DNA from: Paulinella micropora
Taxonomy: Eukaryota > Cercozoa > Imbricatea > Euglyphida
Direction of reading: 5' to 3'
Assembly (NCBI GenBank): GCA_009731375.1
Contig: BJOX01000045.1
Coordinates: forward strand, 6,658-32,365
DNA length: 25,708 bases
Shown here: positions 20,595 through 25,708 of the stretch, piece by piece
Layout: each line of letters begins with the position of its first letter
How positions within the stretch are numbered: position 1 is the first letter of the stretch
Notes under the pieces: generated by a model
Database searches by the model: none
What the model saw: only the letters and a program-made list of their open reading frames with translations
What the model was told of the DNA's origin: nothing
Position numbers and translations under genes: made by a program

Positions 20595-20851
20595 GTACAT
20601 ACATACATACATACATACATACATACATGCGTATATCAGCTATATTACTGGCGCGATGCACTGTAAAAAAAGGTACATACATACATACATACATACATAC
20701 ATACATACATGCGTATATCAGCTATATTACTGGCGCGATGCACTGTAAAAAAAGGTACATACATACATACATACATACATACACATACATACATACATAC
20801 ATACATGCGTTTATCAGCTATATCACTAGCGCGACGCACAGTAAAAAAAAA
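20541..20851 (+). repeat. Cassette family B array (AYISYITGATHSKK)
   Basis: Copies end at 20594, 20672, 20754 and 20851 and start at 20541, 20629, 20711 and 20817, separated by (ACAT)n. Copies 2 and 3 are identical (AYISYITGAMHCKK); copy 4 reads AFISYITSATHSKK. Differences include silent ATC/ATT, GGA/GGC and GCC/GCG. In copies 2-4 an internal TATCAG could act as a phase-matching acceptor. Confidence 0.65.
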
Positions 20852-20977
20852 GTACATACATACATACATACATACATACATACATACATACATACATACA
20901 TAGATAGCAACTGCAGCGGTAACATACATACATACATACATACATACATACATGCATACATGCATACATACATACAG

Positions 20978-21239
20978 GCAATACAAGCAGGCAGCTGCAC
21001 TTTTTTTGCATGCATGCATGCATGCATGCATGCATACATACATACATACATACATACACACATGCATGTATGCATATATACATATAGGCAATTCAAACAG
21101 GCAGCTTCACTTTTTTTGTGCATACATACATACATACATACATACATACATACATACATACATACATACATACATACATACAGGCATACATACATATATA
21201 CATACATACATACATACATACATACATACATACACACAA

Positions 21240-21274
<35 letters not shown>

Positions 21275-21303
21275 CATATATATATATATTTTTTTTTCTA
21301 TAC

Positions 21304-21334
<31 letters not shown>

Positions 21335-21402
21335 GGCAATACAAACAGGCAGCTACACTTTTTTCGCCGGAACCTTGCGATATGGATGAAAGTGGGATTA
21401 TG
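20978..21402 (+). repeat. Cassette family C array (QYKQAATLF)
   Basis: Copies begin after ATACAG or ATATAG at 20978, 21088 and 21336 and read QYKQAAALF, QFKQAASLF and QYKQAATLF: only conservative changes (Y/F, A/S/T) and one silent AAG/AAA. Only the third continues into further coding text with a donor. A tiny extra island at about 20902-20921 (GATAGCAACTGCAGCGGTAA) stands alone. Confidence 0.6.
21336..21402 (+). CDS. Candidate exon C/D (QYKQAATLFSPEPCDMDESG)
   Basis: The acceptor TATATAG ends at 21335 and the donor GTATGT begins at 21403. The 67 nt are 1 + 22 codons, ending in phase 0. The first base G completes AG from exon B as Arg. The second half (EPCDMDESGIM) is the founder-like member of cassette family D that follows. 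Acidic tail; family unknown. Confidence 0.42.
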
Positions 21403-22440
21403 GTATGTATGTATGTATGTATGTATGTACGTATGTATATGTGAACCCTGCCATATGGAAGACAGTGGGATCATGGTATGTATGTATGTATGTATGCATG
21501 TATGTATGTATGTATGTATGTATGTATATGTGAACCCTGCCATATGGAAGACAGTGGGATCATGTTTAGTTAGTATGTAGGTATGTATGTATGTACGCAC
21601 GTATTATGCATGCATGCATGTATGTATGCATGTATGTATGTATGTATGTATGCAATGTATGTATGTATGCATGTATGTATGTATGTATGTATGTATGTAT
21701 GTATGTATGTATGTATATATGAACCCTGCGATATGGATGGCAGTGGGATCATAGTATGTATGTATGTATGTATGTATGTATGTATGTATGTATGCATGTA
21801 TGTATGTATGTACGTATGTATGTGTGAAGCCTGAGATATGGACGACAGTGGGATCATGGTATGTATGTATGTATGTATGTATGTATGTATGTATGTATAT
21901 GTGAACCCTGCCATATGGAAGACAGTGGGATCATGGTATGTATGTATGTATGTATGTATGTATGTATATGTGAACCCTGCCATATGGAGGACAGTGGGAT
22001 CATGGTATGTATGTATGTATGTATGTATGTATGTATGCATATGTGAACCCTGGCATATGGAAGACAGTGGGATCATGTTTAGTTAGTATGTATGTATGTA
22101 TGTATGTACGCACGTATTATGCATGCATGCATGTATGTATGTATGTATGTATGTATGCATGTATGCATGTATGTGCGTATGTATGTATGTATGCATGTAT
22201 GCATGCATGCATGCATGCATGTATGTATGTATGTATGTATGTATGTATGTATGTATGTGTGAACCCTGCGATATGGATGGCATTGGGATCATAGTATGTA
22301 TTATGTATGTATGCATGTATTGTGCATGCATGCATGTATGTATGTATGTATGTATGTATGTATGTATGTATGTATGTATGTATGTATGTACGTACGTATG
22401 TATGTGTGAAGCCTGAGATATGGACGACAGTGGGATCATT
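21370..22440 (+). repeat. Cassette family D array, ten 33-bp copies (EPCDMDESGIM)
   Basis: Ten copies of exactly 33 bp, without internal indels, start at 21370, 21443, 21532, 21721, 21826, 21903, 21972, 22045, 22261 and 22408, separated by (ATGT)n of varying length. Most are followed directly by GTATGT. Variants read EPCHMEDSGIM or EPCDMDGSGII; copies 5 and 10 have TGA at codon 3 (GAAGCCTGA), copy 8 has Trp for Cys, and copies 3 and 8 run into TTTAGTTAG. Copies 3-4-5 and 8-9-10 correspond one to one, showing a segmental duplication. Only copy 1 has a clear upstream acceptor. Confidence 0.75.
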
Positions 22441-22527
22441 GTATGTATGTATGCATGTGTGTATGTATGTATGTATGTATGTATGTACGAATGTATTATT
22501 TATGCAGGAAGTGTAAGATCAACCAGG

Positions 22528-22569
<42 letters not shown>

Positions 22570-22649
22570 GCGGGAGAGTTAACTGATAAAGAGCTGCTCT
22601 ATGCTGAAGTATAAATGTATGTATCTATGCATGTATGTATATGTATATG

Positions 22650-22689
<40 letters not shown>

Positions 22690-22705
22690 GAAATAGATGC
22701 AGCTC

Positions 22706-22786
<81 letters not shown>

Positions 22787-22889
22787 CTAACAGATGCGCA
22801 GTTGCTTTATATGCAGAAGTACGTACATATGTATGTATGTATGTATGTATGTGTATCTATGTGGATCTATGTAGAAAATGTATTCGGCT

Positions 22890-22951
<62 letters not shown>

Positions 22952-23135
22952 TTAGCAGATGCAGAGCTGCTGTGCCCTGAAGATACGTATGTATTTATGT
23001 CTACGTATGTATATGTATATGTATGTATGTATGTATGTATGTAGGAAATGGAAGATTAACTCGATCAAGACAGAGTGTCAGCATACTCAGAGCTGTTCTA
23101 TGCTGCTATGTATGTGTATGTATGCGTGTGTATGT

Positions 23136-23352
23136 ATGAGAAGTTCCTATTTCTTAAGTACAACGAACAATGACTTCAAGCGCTTCGATCTCAGTCAATA
23201 TTTGCATCTACAACCTGTGTTATAGCTCATTAGAAAGCTCTTGATGAGAGCTTTCAAATAAGCCAGTACACAAGCCACACAAATCAGAACCGGCCGAGAA
23301 CGAATCGTTTGAAGTCATTGCTCGTTGTACTTAAGGACAAGGAACTTCTCAT
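23136..23352. mobile_element. Fold-back (MITE-like) element 2
   Basis: Arms at 23136-23179 and 23309-23352 are near-perfect inverted repeats (ATGAGAAGTTCC...TTAAGTACAACG), with a weaker match to about 63 bp per arm. The centre holds GAAAGCTC-TTGAT-GAGAGCTTTC. It is inserted in (ATGT)n between family E copies. CTCAGTCAATATTTG at 23190-23204 and GAAAGCTCTTG at 23233-23243 are shared, at equal spacing, with element 1. No coding capacity. Confidence 0.72.
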
Positions 23353-23364
23353 GTATCTATGTAG

Positions 23365-23460
23365 GACATGGAGGATCAACCCGGTCAAGACAGAGAGCTA
23401 ACAGACGCAGAACTGCTCTATGCTGAAGGTGATTCCGACCAGGACGAAGACAGTGGGAAG
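23365..23460 (+). CDS. Candidate exon E (acidic; ELTDAELLYAEGDSDQDED)
   Basis: The acceptor CTATGTAG ends at 23364 and the donor GTATGC begins at 23461. The 96 nt are exactly 32 codons, phase 0 at both ends, reading DMEDQPGQDR, then ELTDAELLYAE, then GDSDQDEDSGK. It is the only family E copy without (GA)n expansion and with an intact frame. It is strongly acidic and probably surface-exposed or disordered. It joins in phase to the exons on both sides. Confidence 0.5.
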
Positions 23461-23596
23461 GTATGCATGTTTGCATGGATTTTCCTATGTTTGTTTGTAT
23501 GTATCTCCCCCCCCCCCAAATTCCCTCCCCCCAACCCTTTTTGATTATTTTTCTTGTCTTTTTAATACTTTAATCCACTTCTTATTGATCTAACAG

Positions 23597-23641
23597 GACG
23601 TCTGGAGCTCGGCCATTCGTGCAGCTTTCTCTCGAAAGCAG
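23597..23641 (+). CDS. Candidate exon (DVWSSAIRAAFSRKQ)
   Basis: A textbook acceptor (pyrimidine-rich CTTTAATCCACTTCTTATTG, then ATCTAACAG) ends at 23596 and GTATGT begins at 23642. It is 45 nt, 15 codons, phase 0 at both ends, in a local GC rise. It is single-copy, unlike its neighbours. The pattern V-W-S-x-x-I-x-x-x-F matches the start of helix 1 of TEA DNA-binding domains, and an acidic stretch before it is also usual there, but 15 residues cannot prove it. Confidence 0.5.
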
Positions 23642-23702
23642 GTATGTACGTACCTATGTATGTCTGTAATGTATGTATGTATGTATGTATGTATTTGTAC
23701 AG

Positions 23703-24826
23703 CCTGCTCACTTGATTAAACAGCATGCTGGAAAGACTTATGTATGCATGTATGTATGTATGTATGTATGTATGTATGTATGTATGTATGCATGTATGCA
23801 TGTATGCATGTATGTATGTATGTATGTATTTGTCCAGCCTGCCCACTTGATTAAACAGCATGCTGGAAAGACCTATGTATCTATGTATGTATCTATGTAT
23901 GTATGTATGTATGTATGTATGTATGTATATATGTATGTATTTGTACAGCTTGCCCACTTGATTCAACAGCATGCTGGAAAGACCTATGTATGTATGTATG
24001 TATCTATCTATGTATGCATGTATGTATGTATGTATGCATGCATGCATGTATGTATGTATGTATGTATGTATGTATGTATTTATGTATTTGTACAGCCTGC
24101 CCACTTGATTAAACAGCATGCTGGAAAGACCTGTGCATGTATGTATGTATCTATGTATGTATGTATGTCTGTATGCATGTATGTATGTATGTATGTATGT
24201 ATGTATGTATGTATGTATGTTTGTATTTGTACAGCCTGCTCACTTGATTAAACAGCATGCTGGAAAGACCTATGTATGTATCTATGTATGTATGTATGTA
24301 TGTATGCATGTATGTATGCATGTATGTATGTATGTATGTATGTATGTATTTGTACAGCCTGCCCACTTGATTAAGCAACATGCTGGAAAGACCTATGTAT
24401 GTATGTATGTATCTATGTATGTATGTATTTATGTATGTATGTATGTATGTATTTGTACAGCCTGCCCAATTGATTAAACAGCATGCTGGAAAGACCTATG
24501 TATGTATCTATGTATCTATGTATGTATGTATGTATTTGTACAGCCTGCCCACTTGATTAAACAGCATGCAGTGGAAAGGCCTATGTATGTATGTATGTAT
24601 GTATGTATGTATGCATGCATGCATGTATGCATGCATGTATGCATGTATGTATGTATGTATGTATGTATTAAACAGCATGCTGTGGAAAGACATATGTATG
24701 TATCCATTGTATGTATGTATGTATGTATGTATGTATGTATGTATGTATTTGTACAGCCTTCACACTTAATCAAACAGAATGCTGCAAAGCCTACGCGCAA
24801 GGTATAACATTTCGCATACATACGCA

Positions 24827-24918
<92 letters not shown>

Positions 24919-24948
24919 AAACAGCATGCTGCAAAGCCTACGCGCAAG
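23703..24948 (+). repeat. Cassette family F array (PAHLIKQHAGKTY)
   Basis: Copies start at 23703, 23838, 23949, 24096, 24235, 24358, 24461 and 24544 (copies 1-7 are 39 bp; copy 8 has a 2-bp gain); a truncated copy lies near 24667-24694; a diverged 45-bp copy is at 24757; and a partial copy is at about 24918-24948. Nearly all follow TTTGTACAG (TTTGTCCAG once) and most run into TAT|GTATGT. Changes include silent GCT/GCC, AAA/AAG, CAG/CAA and ACT/ACC, and replacements such as K to Q and H to Q. Confidence 0.75.
24757..24801 (+). CDS. Candidate exon F ([15 protein letters not shown])
   Basis: The acceptor TTTGTACAG ends at 24756 and GTATAA begins at 24802. It is 45 nt, 15 codons, phase 0 at both ends. 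This diverged copy has a longer C-terminal part (KPTRK) than the 39-bp copies and a donor outside the ATGT repeat. A partial copy with the same donor follows at 24948. It may be the original exon from which the array arose, or one of several alternative exons. Confidence 0.42.
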
Positions 24949-24977
24949 GTATAACATTTTGCATACATACACACGCA

Positions 24978-25028
<51 letters not shown>

Positions 25029-25030
25029 TT
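24826..25030. repeat. (ATCT)n microsatellites around the partial family F copy
   Basis: (ATCT)n at about 24828-24915 and 24978-25030. This strand of the repeat has no stop codon in any frame. Confidence 0.95.
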
Positions 25031-25078
25031 ATGTATCTTTCCACCTTTCTATCTTTCCTTCTTTCCTTCTCTCACAAG

Positions 25079-25107
25079 AGGCCAAGACACCTCATTCAAC
25101 AATATAT

Positions 25108-25111
<4 letters not shown>
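25079..25111 (+). CDS. Candidate terminal exon ([10 protein letters not shown], stop)
   Basis: A pyrimidine-rich tract with CTTCTCTCACAAG ends at 25078. The following AGG CCA AGA CAC CTC ATT reads RPRHLI in phase 0 and reaches TAG at 25109-25111 as the (GATA)n repeat begins. P-R-H-L-I-Q-Q aligns with P-A-H-L-I-K-Q of family F, so it is a diverged cassette now supplying a C-terminus. No polyadenylation signal is visible because repeats follow. Confidence 0.35.
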
Positions 25112-25143
<32 letters not shown>

Positions 25144-25284
25144 ATAGATAAATAGATGGATGGATAGATGGATAGATGGATAGATAGATAGATGGATAGA
25201 TAGATAGATGGATAGATGGATAGATAGATAGATGGATAGATGGATAGATGGATAGATGGATAGATAGATAGATAGATAGATAGA

Positions 25285-25337
<53 letters not shown>

Positions 25338-25361
25338 AATAAGACCCAGGTAATAATCCAT

Positions 25362-25418
<57 letters not shown>

Positions 25419-25463
25419 CATCCATCTATCCATCCATCTATCCATCTATCCATCTATCCATCC

Positions 25464-25550
<87 letters not shown>
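25104..25550. repeat. Inverted pair of tetranucleotide arrays, (GATA/GATG)n and (TATC/CATC)n
   Basis: (GATA)n with GATG variants occupies 25106-25336 and its complement, (TATC)n with CATC variants, 25358-25550. The 21-base spacer reads AAATAAGACCCAGG then TAATAAT. The arms could pair into a very long hairpin. Confidence 0.9.
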
Positions 25551-25552
<2 letters not shown>

Positions 25553-25708
25553 ACGGAGCGAACCAAGGCCACTTGAGGTGTCACTGACCCTCCCTTGGGC
25601 TTGGTTTTTTGAAATGGGTGCCATCTGTCGACAGACAGAGAATTAGGGGATGGTGTGGGTGTGCTGGGCCCGTGGTGGGGTGCCTTATGTGTGCCTAGCC
25701 ATACGCCT
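25551..25708. other. Unassigned end of window
   Basis: Unique GC-richer sequence. It contains the palindrome CTGTCGACAG near 25627 and a short AACCAAGG...GGGCTTGGTT inverted repeat (25560-25603). No gene can be supported. Confidence 0.3.

Larger units (their letters stand above)
22508..23460 (+). repeat. Cassette family E array (ELTDAELLYAE) with internal (GA)n expansions
   Basis: Five copies start after TATGCAG, TATAAAG or TATGTAG at 22508, 22689, 22875, 23045 and 23365. Copies 1-3 carry (GA)n expansions where copy 5 has a short GACAGAGAG, so the microsatellite grew inside the cassette. The C-terminal text is ELTDKELLYAE, ELTDAQLLYMQ, ELADAELLCPE, a frameshifted copy 4, and ELTDAELLYAE. A fold-back element lies between copies 4 and 5. 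Confidence 0.65.

Noticed and set aside
19984-20706. Minus-strand poly-Glu/Lys ORFs over the (CTT)n tract
   Set aside because: Pure repeat translation; the neighbouring non-repetitive islands make better coding sense on the plus strand.
20629-20860. Minus-strand micro-exons with TTTTTTTACAG acceptors and GTATGT donors
   Set aside because: The signals look good in copies 2 and 3 but are lost in copies 1 and 4 (ACTG), and silent changes favour the plus-strand YISYITGA frame.
21370-22440. CRISPR-like layout: ten 33-bp repeats with variable spacers
   Set aside because: The spacers are all (ATGT)n microsatellite of very uneven length, the repeats are imperfect and coding-like, there is no cas gene and the DNA is eukaryotic.
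23597-23641. Firm TEA-domain annotation
   Set aside because: Only about 11 residues match at each end and the middle of the domain is missing; kept only as a hypothesis.

Overview
This is eukaryotic nuclear DNA. It has candidate spliceosomal introns (GT-AG, phase-consistent), very dense microsatellites, a degenerate non-LTR retrotransposon, a tRNA-derived SINE and a satellite array. The lineage cannot be fixed from the sequence alone; an alga or other protist, or an invertebrate, all fit. There are four assembly gaps (N runs), three flanked by poly-C or poly-G and one by poly-A.

Layout. 1-322: 5' part of a minus-strand gene running off the window. 505-2345: AT-rich tandem satellite (about 175-bp monomer plus a 340-bp higher-order form). 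2418-4786: transposase-like gene (I associate its motifs with the DUF7869 family) with candidate introns, cut by a 923-base gap. 5993-6565: small single-pass membrane protein with a C-terminal SAM-like domain. 6740-6992: fold-back (MITE-like) element. 7376-7729: two phase-compatible candidate exons. 7745-9800: trinucleotide microsatellites carrying a SINE and a triplicated retroelement-tail-like unit. About 9830-14318: decayed non-LTR retroelement with the unusual order RNase H, reverse transcriptase, CCHC zinc knuckle, PD-(D/E)XK nuclease. 14319-15612: spacer with poly-A and poly-C gaps. 15613-25111: a microsatellite-filled region that appears to be a single plus-strand gene.

Main observation. 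Between about 15.6 and 25.1 kb the microsatellites are not empty. Short protein-like cassettes (33-96 bp) sit inside (ATGT)n/(ACAT)n tracts in six successive families, most in several tandem copies. Many copies have a 3' splice site at their left edge (TTTGTACAG, TATGTAG, ATACAG) and a consensus 5' splice site (GTATGT or GTACAT) made by the microsatellite itself at their right edge. Taking one member per family, the exon phases fit from end to end (1676-nt Q/N/S-rich exon, then 72, 54, 67, 96, 45 and 45 nt, then a 33-nt terminal exon with a stop). Long (CTT)n tracts lie upstream of two of the candidate 3' splice sites. This suggests a gene whose introns are microsatellites and whose micro-exons have been duplicated along with them. 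It needs transcript evidence; most cassette copies may be decayed passengers.

Two fold-back elements, at 6.74 and 23.14 kb, share a 15-base core and an 11-base core at identical 28-base spacing. The second sits inside one of the cassette arrays.
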